A stretch of 64,000 nucleotides of DNA. Source: Bugulina stolonifera. Its lineage: Eukaryota; Bryozoa; Gymnolaemata; Cheilostomatida; Bugulidae. The stretch is taken from positions 16,655,001 to 16,719,000 of the forward strand of contig OW285192.1 of assembly GCA_935421135.1 (NCBI GenBank). Direction: 5' to 3'. Position numbers and translations under genes: made by a program. This document shows, one piece after another, positions 38,401-53,400 of this stretch (within the stretch, counting starts at the first letter, position 1; each line of letters begins with the position of its first letter). Below the pieces are notes generated by a model that was given only the letters and a program-made list of their open reading frames with translations, ran no database searches and was not told the origin of the DNA.

Positions 38401-41400
38401 GTCATACATACCTGTACTTATCTAGTAACAGTTCTAGGACTAGGTCATACATACATGTAGTTATCTAGTAGCCGTTCTAGGACTAGGTTATTACACACTC
38501 AGCAGTGTTTAGATTAGTTGGCTACACCATCACTTCACTACCCCCTGTCCACCAGAGAGGTGATATATTATACTTACTACAAAAAAGCGTTCTGTAAGCT
38601 ACAGAGTTCAGTACAGTTATAACCAGAGCTGAGGCTATATTTCTCTGATAGACATAATTGATGCCTGAAAAGGGCTAGTAGGGACTATGATTATCATAGT
38701 GATTCAGTTGTAATTTGTTTATAATGACAACGAAATAAATTGTTATATAATTGTGTGACACAAATACAATGTAAATACTGGTTACTGTTTTACTACTAAA
38801 TCAATGTACAATGTATATGTAGTTCTCTTACACTAACTTGTCATCAGCAATCAGCAATCAATGATCCTGTCACCTATTATTCTACAAACATGAAACTGAC
38901 CCAGATCTGAGAGACTGAGTTTAGCTTCTTGGAGGGGAATATGAAAAGATAAATTTAGTATATATATGTATTCTCTATCATCTAATGGTTTTTCGCTAAA
39001 ATATAGCCTACACTGTAATTTACTTCCTTATAACTTGTTTATCCTTTGATGATGATTTAGTAATTTAAGTATTAGTATTAATTTCTTCATTTTATTGTCT
39101 ACAGGTTGCAAAGATATTATATATTACTTGTAGATTACATACTCTTTGAGGTCTGGCACTAGCTACTTCTACATAGATGCTACGTCTGGACTCATAACCC
39201 TCACTAGGTCTGTTTCTACTTCACCTGTGGCCCACAGCATCACAGTTCGGGCCGCTGACAATGGCTTCCCTCAACGCAGCACTGAACAAAGTATTAAAGT
39301 CATCATAGCCTCATCTGTAGATTCTGGGCTATCTGTAAGTCATACCATATCTCTAAGGCTAACTGTAATAAAGTGTACGGTGAGACTCTTGTAGGACTGG
39401 TGTTATCTACTGTAACAGTAATGTTGATCTCTGACATTCCGTCACAGAAATCTGTCTGGGAGCACAATTGGTAGTTTATCCACTAATCTCACCTACAGAC
39501 ATCTGGCTGGTAATAATTAGACATAGATCGATGCTTTACTTTTACTTGTAAACTAGTAAATCATCTGGAATATCGTGAACCTAAACTGTAGGAAAATAAT
39601 TCAGAATTTTGAGTATTTGTCCCGATGTCGCCATGATGTCACCATGAACTTCACACGTCGTCAGGTGCAAAGCTTTAGCAGCCTGAATTCAGCCTTCATG
39701 GTTCAAGATGAGTTGGTGACGCAGCATATTCTAAGAAGGCAATGAATCCGTTGCATAAACACCACAAAGTGCAAGTCATTTTCCTCTGATATACGTTTGT
39801 ATTACCTGTAGCCAGGGTAGGACAAACCCTAATTAGAATATTTCTAAGAAGACAATATTCATACATGTTGCGTAACAACTAGGCTGTGTGGTTGTATGAG
39901 GGGGTCTGTGTAAGCAGCCGTCACTACCTCTTCATTACCATCTCATCAAGATGGCTGCTGTCTTCGTCTCACAGGAAGTTGGTTTATACCATTTGCACGC
40001 AGTTACCAGATGGCTGTGAATACACAATACCTGATACCGCTGCGGGTGTTGGTAGATATAATTATAAAGGTGTAGGCCAATATTGTGATGTCTGCAGTAA
40101 GCGATGTAACATTAGTCTGTAAAATAATATAATGTTATAATAAATGATAATAGAATTGAGAATCAATTCATATAGTCGATGATGATCATTATCTGAGTCA
40201 CAGGGACTAGTAGACTCATACTCTATAATGAAGATTAGAAATAAATCATAATCGTGATTTATTAGACAATATGAGTGCATAGGCCTATCATAATTATAAA
40301 TGTAGACTACCACCCAGCCAGATGTTATCAGTATATTAGGACATACACATGTAGGCCTATATATACACGCGTACCCTACTCACATTATACATGATGCAAG
40401 ATGTAAAAAGATGACAGATGTCATAGAAATAAATTAGCTAGTGTTTTAGTTTATTGTGGACAGTTTGTATAATCATAGACATAGACATGTATATCAGCAT
40501 ATATGAACAAGTCACATACATACTGTCTATAAAGAGACACAACATTGTACATTGTATTTGAAATTTAGCGACCGGTTAGAAAATGTTGTTGGGAATGCTG
40601 GCTAACATACAGCTTGTTAAAATTGATCTCTATCTTTATTACAGTTTACACAGACCTCTTATAAGAAAGAGATACTAGAGACATTCCTGGCCAATAAGAA
40701 TATTCTACAAGTACAGGCTAGTGAGCCTGATGTGGAATATTACATCACTAGAGTTAGCTCCCTTGGACAGCCACAGCCAGCGCTCTTCAGTATATCTCTG
40801 GAAACCGGCCAAATACAGAGAGCAATGCCTCTAGATAGAGATCAAGGATTTGTTAAATATACTGTAGAGGTCTATGCAAAGGATAAGAATTCTGCTAGTC
40901 CGAGGACTGCAAAAACTAATGTAAGTCATTTATCAAGATCATGTATTACTTCCATAAATGAATTTACTTCTAATGCCATTTCTCCTCTATCAATCTTATT
41001 TACCAACAATAATAGTATTTTACCCCTTTTACATATTTGTCAATATTTTCACTAAGTGTATGGCGATTTGACTAATTAATTATGAATTTTTTATATATAA
41101 ATATTGTTAATTCAGTAATTATAATCTCATAAATATAGATTTTAGACCTTAGCTGTACCAGTGTGGTCTGGCAATGCCACCTGTATGCCCACATTACGCC
41201 ATAGACTTGGGAATCTATTTAGTTCGGATAGACTTACATGTAGGTCACATGTCTCCTATTTGTAGTCTATAGGTTGCATGTATGAACATGTATAAACCCA
41301 GTGTACATGTATGTAGCCTGTAGCCTACATAAGTTGGTATAGCTTCAGTTAGTAGAGCATAGTTAACTTTTGTCAACGGTTTGTTGGAATTTCATTTTGG

Positions 41401-44400
41401 CATGAACTGTGAATATGCAGTATTTGACATATGGGTGTTTGACATAATGAAAGTTCAACTTTCACCATGCAGTGTATTTTATATATATAACATTTGCTAT
41501 TTAGTTCCTACCTTTATTACTGTAACTATAGTTTTGGGTTTTAAACCTAAAACTGGGCAACTTTTGGCATAAGAATGCCAATATAACTTTGTTGTTACTG
41601 TGCATGTCAGCTTAGTTATAAGCCTTCATAACTGTAAGATCAAAATTTATTATTTTGATTACAAAATTAAAATCTTCCACCTTTTTCAGATTGAAATACA
41701 CGCATACATATTTTTTCACATGAGGTATTTACACTCACAGTTATTATTATAGATTTCTATTCATTCCAATTGTAAAGACTAAAGAGAGGAAGAGGACAAC
41801 TTTGTAATTACGTTCAGTTAAGCATAATTGCATGTATGTTATATTATGTAGATACATGTATATAAATAGTGGCTCTACCGCAGGTAGATTATTCTATACT
41901 ACTTACTAATACATGTATGTACCTACAGGTGATGATCACACTGCTAGATGTCAACGATAGTCTACCAAAGTTCTCGTCTCTCACATACACTGCTGACTGC
42001 CCTGAAGATGCGGCTGTAGGTTATATTGTAGCTAATATAACAGCTACTGACGCTGATGAAGGAGTTACTCTCTCCTACTCCATATCTCCTAACTCTGGTG
42101 CCTTTACTATCAACAATAAAGGTATGTACTAATAGCTACATGCTGTTTCCTGTTTTCTGTGACCGCAATACGAATTACATGTATGTTAGAATCGCGATAA
42201 TTTAGTAGGATAGCAGAGAAAGTAATTTGTTATTCTTTGAATAGTTGTTGGTATTTATAAAACTTATAAAAATAGTGAAGATATTGGGATAGGGCCTGGA
42301 GTTGTGCCCCCCCCCCATAGCTTATGCTGTTTACTATGGTTGAGTAGTGTAGGCTGGGCTTTGATACTGTACCAGGGTGTTAATACTATTAAGTTCATAA
42401 TCATATGGATTAACAAGTTATTAACACGATATCAAAGTAACCGAATCCAATTAATTTATGTTAATACGTTGTTTTACTATTAATACCTCGTTAATCCATG
42501 TATAAACATTCCAACAACGTGATAAAAATCTTGTTATTTTACGATTATATTTTATAGGGCAAGTTAGGGTTGGAGGAGCATTAGACAGGGAGACAACTCC
42601 AGTTTATACACTCACTGTGTCAGCTACAGACTCCACCTACACCTCAACAGCTCAGCTCACAGTTCATTTGAAGGATGTGAATGATGAGGCACCCAAGTTT
42701 TCTAGCAGTCAGTATTCCTTGTCGGTGTCTGAGAAGGCAACTCCCGGCGATGCTGTAGGCCCAGTGAAGGCTGTAGATGAAGATTTAGGTGCTGGTGGAG
42801 ATGTCACTTATAGGATAATATCTACATGGGGCAGTGACCTCTTCAGTATAGACCCAGTATCAGGCCTCATTACATTAGAAGGTAGCCTAGACTTTGAAGA
42901 GGTGAGTGATATACTGCCTACCAGTACTATGAAGAGCTACATGGTAGCTGTAAGGGTCAAAGGATTAAACCCAATTTCGCTCACTGACCAATTTTTTGCT
43001 TATCTTGGTCAGTTAGATTGACCATTGACCCAGTTTATTGACCACACTGGACAAATAGTGTTCATCTCAGCATGTTTTCTTTTCACCTCACTGTTATTTA
43101 CTTCTTGTTTTGACTAATCTACTGGTTACTAAATTTCTACCTATGGCTATCTTACTGCATTCAACCTTTACAGTTCCCAATACCTAAACTAGTTTGGAAT
43201 TTACTACAAAGACATCGTTTTAGGACTATGATTTTTCCCAAACAGTTGTGGATTCCTGGCACTGTGGAACATGCTGTACAATGATTTGATTCTGGCACCT
43301 ATACTTGTGAATTTCTGCATAATTTATCCCCAACCACAATAATTGACAATACTAATAGAGAATGGTGTTACTATAGGTTCAGCTTTACATCCTGCAAGTA
43401 GAGGCCACTGACCAGGACCCTATCTCTCCCCTCACCTCTGTGGCTACTCTCTACATCAATGTGGTAGATGAGAATGATAACGCCCCGGTGTTCACTCCTT
43501 CCACCTACACAGCTTCAGTGTTTGAACATGTAGACCTTGGGGAACCTGTTTTAACTGTCACTGCATTCGATGAGGATGCTGGTAAGTGTCTGCCCAGTGT
43601 CTAGTGTCATTAGGAATGTATTAACATTTCTTAGTCACAGACAGTGTATGGATTAGAATACATTTGCCTTCTACTACTGCTATCTAGTGGGAGCTGGAAT
43701 TTGTTAGCCTGGGGAGTATGTTGGTAGTTATTGTAGATATAGGGTGCTGTCTCCAACTTACCAATCATTTCTTTTGGAGGGTTTAGAATCAAGACTAGAA
43801 ATCCATACTGTGTCAATCTCTACAGTTGCATAAATAACCTGTAACTAAAATAGTAAATTAAATTTATTCATGCCCTTAGAGCACTGCCAGTATTTTGGTA
43901 TTCTGTGGTATTTCCACATGCTCCTTTCTCTTGCATGGTCGTATTCTGCTGCCAAGATCTCTTACTAGTTCTTTCAGGATCTGCACATAAATATCTGAGT
44001 AAGCCAATCGAGTTTTTCTCATTCCATCATCTAATCTCTGTAGTTTCTGTGTTATATAGGAATGAATGGCAAGGTACAGTACTCCATCCTGTCCACTGAT
44101 GTCCCATTTGTTATTGATGCCTTAAATGGTACGATATATACAAGTCGCCAGCTAGACAGGGAAGAGATAGATGAATATACATTGACCGTACAGGCTGAAG
44201 ACTACGCTACAAACAATGCTATGAGCAGTAGTACTACGGTATGCTTTACAATACAGTATTTATCCAAATAACTGAACTTGAAGTTGTCTTTCCTTGTAGT
44301 TGGATTTATTCCAACCTAAACAATGAACAAATACCTGGACCAACATTCTAGGCATAAGAAATGACAAAACTATGCTATGATTTAATAGTGACCCTTTATT

Positions 44401-47400
44401 TGGTCAACCTGATTTCCATCAGTAATTTATGCTAATATTCAGGTATGTAGTTAGCCTGGGTTTCATGCCCTTTACTAGAAGGGTGGGTGCGCTGTTGATT
44501 GACTCGGCCCAAGTTCTGCGGTGTAAATCTCCAGCATGCCTGTCCACTCTTCGAGAGGACTTGGTACCCAGGCTACTGAGTAATAACAATGGCAATCATT
44601 CAATAGATGATTGTGTTGGCTAAAAATATATAATAGTGTAAGACCCTGCTGTCCCTATGGATGGCACGTGACGGGTGGCACATTTGCCACCCGTTCAAAT
44701 CTAACTACTTGTTCACGTCCTGTTGGTCGAGGACTGAGGTGTTAGAATGTGTCAAATTGTGAATGTTGCATAATATTTAATTTATGCACAATATTTGATT
44801 TTAGTTTTGAGTTATTTTTAAATGATTCAATATGAGCGAAATTAACCTAATGGATTCCAATTTTGCTACATACAGTGTACTTCTGCTGTATTAGTAAGGG
44901 GATAACTCCCCATATACATATACAGTACTCTGCTATTTTCAGCTATAGTATCAGCTAACTGTGCCCAAATATTGCTATTCATTACATACATGTAACTATG
45001 TCCAAAGGTCATACGGTAACCCCATATTCCTGCCCCTCTATTTGTTGCAATGCGACTATACTGTAAATTATTTGAACTGATATAATAAGGACTCATAGGT
45101 CAAGGTCATGGCCATGGTCATGGAATATTTACTCTGAATTTAATAGGTGACTATTAGTATCAAAGACAGCAATGATAACGAACCAACGTTCCCTCTGCCA
45201 CACAAGATCTATGTGAATGAATCGTCTGCTCCTGACACCATCATAGCTACGATTGTCGCAAATGACCTTGACATTGGAGTTAATGCCGAAATTACTTACA
45301 CTCTGCTCACGGAAACTCCAATCTTTAGTCTCAACCCAGCAAATGGTGAACTGAAGGTAACTACATGTAGTTGGATTTACTGTCATTCTTAAGAAAAACA
45401 GTGTAGGAGTAGTATAGTCAGTGCAGAGACTATTCTACTTGTAGGAGATACAGAAGTATTCTGCTGTAAGTGTAACATGAACGGAATTCAATGCAAAACA
45501 GCTGAAACTTGGCATAATACACAAAATTTTAATCGATTCTTAGACATGGAATGAAATTTAAATGCATTATAATAATAAAATTTGCTAATGCAATACGAGT
45601 TGCTGCCTTAACAGAATCACAGCTAAGCAAGATGTTGAATAAATAAATACACAGACTACCATGAACTGCGTAGCTACATTGTGAAATGCTTAATCATTGT
45701 GATCACACTATTGCTGTTTCTCAGAAAACCAAGATCAGTTTGGCTTGTACTGCACACTTGTAATTTATACATCCTGTAGTCCCAACTATTCCATAGAAAT
45801 TTATACATGTCATAAGTATTTAGCTCCCGAATTATTCAACCAGTTAGCCAAATCTAGCTTTTATACACAAATTCCCACACCTTTCATCTTGCCTGTTTGC
45901 TAAATAAAAAGTTGGGCGATTTTTTTTCACATATCTCAATATAATTACATTGTTATAATAGGCCTGTATGGAATGTCAGGTTTGAAAGATTTAATTTATT
46001 CAAAAGTTGTTTATTATTTAAATAAGTTTATCACCGGTTACCAAACTAATCATTACTTTCAGCTGCTGCAAACTCTAGATCGAGAAAAGGTACCATCCTA
46101 TCAGCTGGAAGTGAGGGCGGAGGATGGGGGCACCCGTCCCTTAGCTATGACGGTAATATATACAGTAACAGTAGAGGATACTAATGACAATGCTCCCGAG
46201 TTCGAGGCCGACCAGGTGACGAGTATAGAAGTGAGAGAGGATCAGGTGGCTGGGGAAGTTCTGCTGACTATATCAGCGGTAGATAAGGACACAGGTGAGT
46301 TGTCCGCTCATGCTACACACATGTCACAGCTGCTTGTTATATGTTGACATTTGTATGTTATGCAAATTATCAGCCTTTTATGTGTTGTAAACATTCCCAA
46401 GTATGTGTGCAGTAATTGACTGTGGGATGGGAAATCTCTGTTCCGTAGTTAATTATTGGCATACCTGTAATCTGTTGGAGAGGTTGGTACCCAGTCTAGA
46501 TGGTTTGTTAGTCTACTTCCCTATCAGTCTTTCTGCAAATAATGCTCTCTGTAGATGAAGTCTGTCTAGTGAATATTCGTAACCAGTATTTACATGTTCC
46601 CATATATCTGTGTCAAATAATAATATAATCAGGTAATATCCATGAATATGGTGCCTATGAGAATCTATTGGAGTTATCGTATTACAAATTCTGACCTACA
46701 TAATTATTTTTATTTGTCATAATAAAGTTCATTGGACAATCACAGGTGTTTGACCATGTTTAGAAATTGTCTTTCCCTTGCATCCTTATATATTACACAT
46801 TGTATAACATAATATGTTACTTTGGGTTTACAGATTCTTTGTCAGGTATAGTCATAGTATGAGAATACAAAGGGACTGTCTATCATACTACAGGGTGTAT
46901 TGGTGTTAACTGAGTGGCACTAGACTTAACTTGTGTTACTGTGTTTACTATAACTATTATATTAACGTAAATAATCTATTAATTTGTGTGTCTTATGCAC
47001 CATATACTTACTTCCACTCGACTACACTGATATAATCATGTGCCTGTGTCGTCTATTAGCAATAAGTTCGTCTGTCACAAAACAGTTCAAATAAATCTTA
47101 TCTGTTAGTTTTCCCTTTCTTATAACGGAAGACAATTCTTACTCTTCTTCAAATAGTTTTCCAATTTGACGTTATACTGTAGAGGACATAACTCTTCTGT
47201 TACTTGTGATTCTTAATAATCTGATCTATCATTTTTAAGGGCTGGCCTCAGAAATACGCTACTATATCATTGGTGGAGATCCTAATGAAGACTTTCACTT
47301 GGATCAGTTCTCCGGAAAACTGTCCGTCTCCCGTAGCCTGGACTACGAGAGAATTAAGTCTTATAGACTAACAGTACAGGTTTGTGTTAGTGTATTCTAA

Positions 47401-50400
47401 CGTACAACCATGTTCTAATTAAAATATTGTGTGTGCTGTATGTTTACCCTGGTTTGAAATACCATTTTAATTGTTTCGATTATGATCCTACTGAGTAAGT
47501 TATGAAGCCATTGATCTCTCATTTCTTATTGCAGGCTGAAGACTTGGGTCCTGAGTCTAAATCTTCTACAATTGAAGTGGAAGTCAAGGTGTTAGACTGG
47601 AATGACTCACCTCCTGTGTTTCTGCATTCCCCCTACTATGTCTATCTACAAGAAGAATCTACTAGTCTACCTGTAGATCTCATACAGGTAACACAACTCC
47701 TACACAGATAGTCAGAGAACATACCTGCGTAACAGAAATACCTGTTAGGTGTTGCTTATATATACCTTCTTATGCTATTTTTGTTTACTCTGGTACATAG
47801 GCTATGTTTAGTGGCAAAATATATGCTCTATAACTTCAGATACATAATTTATTCCAAGCAATTGGAAATATTTGTCAACCTGCTTGTGTACAAGTAAAAT
47901 TTTATATTGAATGGTTTCCTTGGATATACACTGTATGCTAATCTTAGGATTTCATTGAAGAATACCTGACATACATCTACATGTATGGAAATATTGTTTG
48001 TATAATTAGTGTTCGTTGAACTTTGTGTTGTTACTCTGTGAGACTTCCTGTTACCGTGTAGGTACAAGCATACGATCCAGACTCTGCTCCTTATAATGAG
48101 TCAATTTATGAGCTCATGTTTGGACTCGATGATGAGTCAGAAGTGAGTCGCAATACGTTCTCCATTGATACCTCGACTGGTATGATATCTGCGGAGAGAT
48201 CAGTGGACAGAGAGGAGACCTCTAGGTTCACTCTCAAGGTCATTGCTAAGAATATGGCAGCAGGTATGTACTCTAATGTGTTAGTACATGGCGTGTATAA
48301 GCGTGGCGTGTCTTTATTGTCGGTAACCAATTCGTAAACAGCTTAGTTGGTTAGTTGTATCTTCATATTACATGTATATTGGCCTACTAATACTTCATTT
48401 GTAATAATATGCTTTCTAGGGTATCTCCTTCACTCCCTTCAGATGGACCGTCGGTAACCAACATGGTTGGCGTATAAACAGGAATCCTCTTACAGTCCAA
48501 TTAATTCTCATTTCTTATGAATATTCAAGGAATAACGGTATTCCTTCAATTTGTTGTAGGCACCGAGAAGTTGAGTGGCGAGGCAACGGTACATGTTATT
48601 GTGAAGGACATTAATGACCACGCCCCTATGTTTGATTTACCTATATACTCTACAAGTGTAGTAGAAGGAGAGGGCACCGGGAGACAGATTATTCGGGTGA
48701 CAGCAAGTGACCTTGACATTGGTAACAATGGGGAGGTGCGCTACACTCTCCACAATGACTCCGCTGCGGACTACTTCACCATCGACTACATCACAGGTGA
48801 CAGCTATGACAATACGGCCATCCTGGTTACTCTTCCTATGTATTTGTTTGTTTGTTTGTTTGTCTTGATTCACTCAACAATTGAATGCATTATATTATTA
48901 TATTAGGCATGAATTATCTAAGATTTTTGACAGATTTACTTTGTCAAGGCTATCTACTCGTACATGTAATGTATATATGCTCGTACATGTAATGTATATG
49001 TAAATTCAGATGCAGAAGTTTTCTTTTAGAGTTTGAATGTAAGGTGTCTTCGCGACCTAGATTTCAGATCCAGGCCGATTTGCGAAAATATTTTCCGGCA
49101 CACATCCGTCACAGAGTCGCGAACACACCGGCCTGGGCCAAAAGCAAAATCCTCATTTTCGTGCGAAGAAGTCAGGTGTGCCGATGTGCTAGGGATGGTT
49201 GCGTATGGCCAAGCAAAATCCCAGTCCAATAGCCTTTCTGACCTAGGTCGGACGGCCATCTTGTGGTTTTCATTTGCGACCCGGTTTCGTTCAAGGGGCT
49301 GCAAAGACAAATATAGATGAATTTGATGTAATGATTATTTGAGATGGAAGTTTGCCTAACGTGACATGTTCTTGTTTATTCTCAGGTTGGGTACGGAATG
49401 AACTGCCATTAGATCGGGAAATTGCAGAAAAGTATGACCTGACTGTCATAGCTTATGATCTCGGTGATGTGTCTCAGAGATCAATGGCTAATGTCAAGGT
49501 AATAATTGTAACTAACATACAATGTAGAAGGGTGGTTCGACTTGCTACATGGTTCATACATTGTATATCCTGGTACCGGTACTATAAACTGATACTATGT
49601 ACTATATACTGGTACTATATACTATGTACTAGTACTATATACTATGTACTAGTACTATATACTATGTACTGGTACTATATACTATGTACTATGTACTATG
49701 TACTATGTGCTATGTACTATGTACTATGTACTATGTACTATGTACTAGTACTTCATACTGTTACTATGTACTAGTACTACATTCTGTACTGTTAATGTAA
49801 TCTGTTATTATATTTCCTCAGATACGTCTGCTAGATGTCAATGACAATACTCCCTCCTTTATCCAAGATGAGTTGAGTGTAGAGTTGAGGAACCCTACAG
49901 CAGTTGGGGAGTTTGTAGCAGGCAGCACGGCAGCAGATACTGACTATGGAACTAATGGCAGCATTTCATACCAACTACTCGGTAGCAACACCGATCTCTT
50001 CAACTTAGATGCTAGTACAGGTAATTTATTGAGCAGTCATACTCTAATGTAGTTGTACATTGTTTAGTCAGGGCATAGCACATGCAATGGTCTCTACTAA
50101 TACTACCACCAATTCCAAATAATCATTCATCTTAACGCGATAATACCAGCCCAATAAAAAGATACGCTCTAACGAGTAAACATTGTCAGTTCGGAGTTGC
50201 ATTCTCCTATGCTAATAATTTTCTGGTTTCTAATAACGTGAGAGAGAGAGAGGCAACTGCTAGCTCTCTGAACTTATGGTGTTTTGTCATCTTTGATTCT
50301 AAGTAAATATACCTAGCAGTCACGTTATTCCTATTTCAGTTGCAATTTGTTCTGTAGATATCGAGATGATGTAATGTAATATTACAGGTGTAATTCTTGC

Positions 50401-53400
50401 GGCTCAGGAGCTGACCAGACGCGCTGACCTCACACTAACTGTTCGGGCAACCGACGGGGGAGGTAGATACTCTCAACTTTATGTTAATATCACCTTCAGA
50501 GACTACTCTCCCTCAGAGAAGCCTGTGTTCCAAGGTTCACTTTCTTCCATCCAACTAACGGAAAGCCATGAGGTTGGAACTGAGGTAGCGAGGCTAACTG
50601 CTACGCCTAGTGTTGCTGGCCGTAGTGTACGCTACGCTATAGCCGGTGGGAACGTTGCAAACACTTTTAATATAGATTCGGAAGGCTCAATCATATTGAA
50701 CAGGAAGCTGGATTACTCGGTCACCTCAACATTTAACCTTTGGATAGAGGCTAAAGACGCGACTTCTGGAATCAAGGCATACAAGGAGATTGTAGCCTCA
50801 GTTCAGGATGAGAATGATCACACCCCCGAGTTTGAGCAAGCTCTTTACATTACCTCTGTTGTGGAGAAGCAAAGCATATTTGGTTCCGAATTACTAGTAA
50901 AACTAACAGCCACTGACCCAGACTCTGGAGCGAATGGCAAGGTAAAATATAGCCTTGTTTCTGGGAATATAGACAATCCATTCACTTTGGACAGCGATGG
51001 ATCCCTCCGACTTACTACACAGTTAGACAGGGAAGCTATTGCTAGGTACACCCTTGTCATTAGAGCTGCAGACGGAGGAGGCTTGAATTCTACTACTATA
51101 GTCATCGTCAATGTAGAGGACATCAATGACATGTTCCCGAGGTTTGAATCTGTGTACAACTGGAAGGTTCCGGAAGACATACTCATAGGAAGCGTTGTGT
51201 CATCAGTTCGGGCAAAGGATGGAGATATTGGAGTGAATGCTGAGATTGTGTATGCACTAGCTAGCCCAAGTTCTCATTTTGCTGTAACACCAAGTGGGAA
51301 CGTGACTGTAACTGCTCAACTAGACAGAGAGACACAAGGTAGCTATGATGTGGTGATCAGCGCTAAGAATACAGTATCACAGAATGGTCTCTCCGGTACT
51401 ACAACTGTACACATCACCGTAAGTTTACTATATATTCTTCTGGGTATACTGTAGAAATATGCTCCTCTTTAGACATAGTAGTTTTGACTGTACAATATGT
51501 TGGACTAGTTCACCAATTGAATGACTTGTCCAAAAATTCAAACCATATACGTGTTGGTAACTTCCACAGAGATATAAATGTACAATAGATTTGATTTGTC
51601 AGAGCGGTGTGATATAAATGTACATGTAACTATTCCTCCTGTTTACGTAACTACTGTTATCGCCAGTCTATAATCATTACGCAGGTAACGGATGTTAATG
51701 ACAATGCTCCAGAGTTTTTACCTACTTCTCAGTACAACTTCACATTTGCTGAGTTACAGTCGATTGGGTCAGTAGTTGCTCAGCTTAACACCACAGATAA
51801 AGATTCTGCTGGACCCAACTCACTGGTTAGTTAGTTCTACTTCATTCAATGTCTATTTGTTTTGTAAATCTGTTATTGTGTTTTAATAAAATTGTCTGAT
51901 GCTTCCTGACACCTCAATTGTGTATCTGTTTTCAATTGAATGTATATATAATGACATTATTTGACCATTTCCAGGTGAAATATCAACTAGTTAGCCCGAG
52001 TTCTTTCTTCATCATTGAACCATTAACCGGAAGAATCAAGTCTAAAGATATTCTCAAGTTTGATGTCACAGGGATGCACAACTCTTACATGTTGTACGTC
52101 GAGGCGCAAGATGGCGGAGTGCCAAGTCATACTTCTATAGCTTCAGTTCATATCTCTATAATGGATGCTAATGACAACGCCCCACAGTTTACAAAGCCCA
52201 GCTACTTCTCTGGTACGTCATGTTGTGTATTCACTATGTTATGTGAAATATACTGAGTGTAACATTACTATATGTAGTTATTGCATTTGTGTATGTTTAT
52301 AAGCTGATTGCTCAACTGTTGAAGAATGAAGTAGACAGATGACATACAAGTGTTGAGTTTGGGACAAAACTCTATTTTATATCATTACCTATTAGAGTTT
52401 AAGTATGATGTGTTTATTGTACGTGTTGCAAGGTAGTACAACACATTGTATATTTTGCTATATCCTGTAGCCTTGCCCAATGAGATTGACATCGGTACGG
52501 AAACTCTCACCGTCTCCGCTGTCGATTCGTTTGACTATGGTAGCAATGCCAAGGTTTCCTACTCCATTGTCGGTGGTAATGGCAGTAGCCTGTTTAGGAT
52601 TAACAGCACTACTGGTAAGGTATACGTTAAGAGATCTCTGGTAGAGATGACAGGACAGTACAGGATATTAGAAGTGAAAGCAGCTGATCATGGAGCACCT
52701 GTTCAACATAGTCAAGTTACTGTAACCATACTGATTACACCTGAGAACAGGTTTCCTCCAAGGGTAAGTCTAATGAAATCTAAATATAGGTATAGGTATA
52801 GGTATAGGTATAGGTATAAGTATAGGTATAGGTATAGGTATAGGTATAATATAGGTATAGGTATAGGTATAGGTATAGGTATAGGTATAGGTATAGGTAT
52901 AGGTATAATATAGGTATAGGTATAGGTATAATATAGGTATAGGTATAAGTATAGGTATAATATAGGTATAGGTATAGGTATAGGTATAGGTATAATATAG
53001 GTATAGGTATAGGTATAGGTATAATATAGGTATAGGTATAGGTATAAGTATAGGTATAATATAGGTATAGGTATAATATAGGTATAGGTATAAGTATAGG
53101 TATAATATAGGTATAGGTATAGGTATAAGTATAGGTATAATATAGGTATAGGTATAGGTATAATATAGGTATAGGTATAAGTATAGGTATAGGTATAGGT
53201 ATAGGCATAGGTATAAGTATAGGTATAGGTATAGGTATAGGTATAATATAGGTATAGGTATAGGTATAGGTATAGGTATAGGTATAATATAGGTATAGGT
53301 ATAGGTATAATATAGGTATAGGTATAAGTATAGGTATAATATAGGTATAGGTATAGGTATAGGTATAGGTATAATATAGGTATAGGTATAAGTATAGGTA

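Noticed and set aside
39886..40313. ORFs in the 1.3-kb Fat intron 17
   Set aside because: No recognisable domain; neither fits phase 0 between exons 17 and 18 with good splice sites.
49026..49320. Three 60-95 aa ORFs on both strands
   Set aside because: Inside Fat intron 28; they reflect the GC-rich insert. No homology recognised and no splice support.
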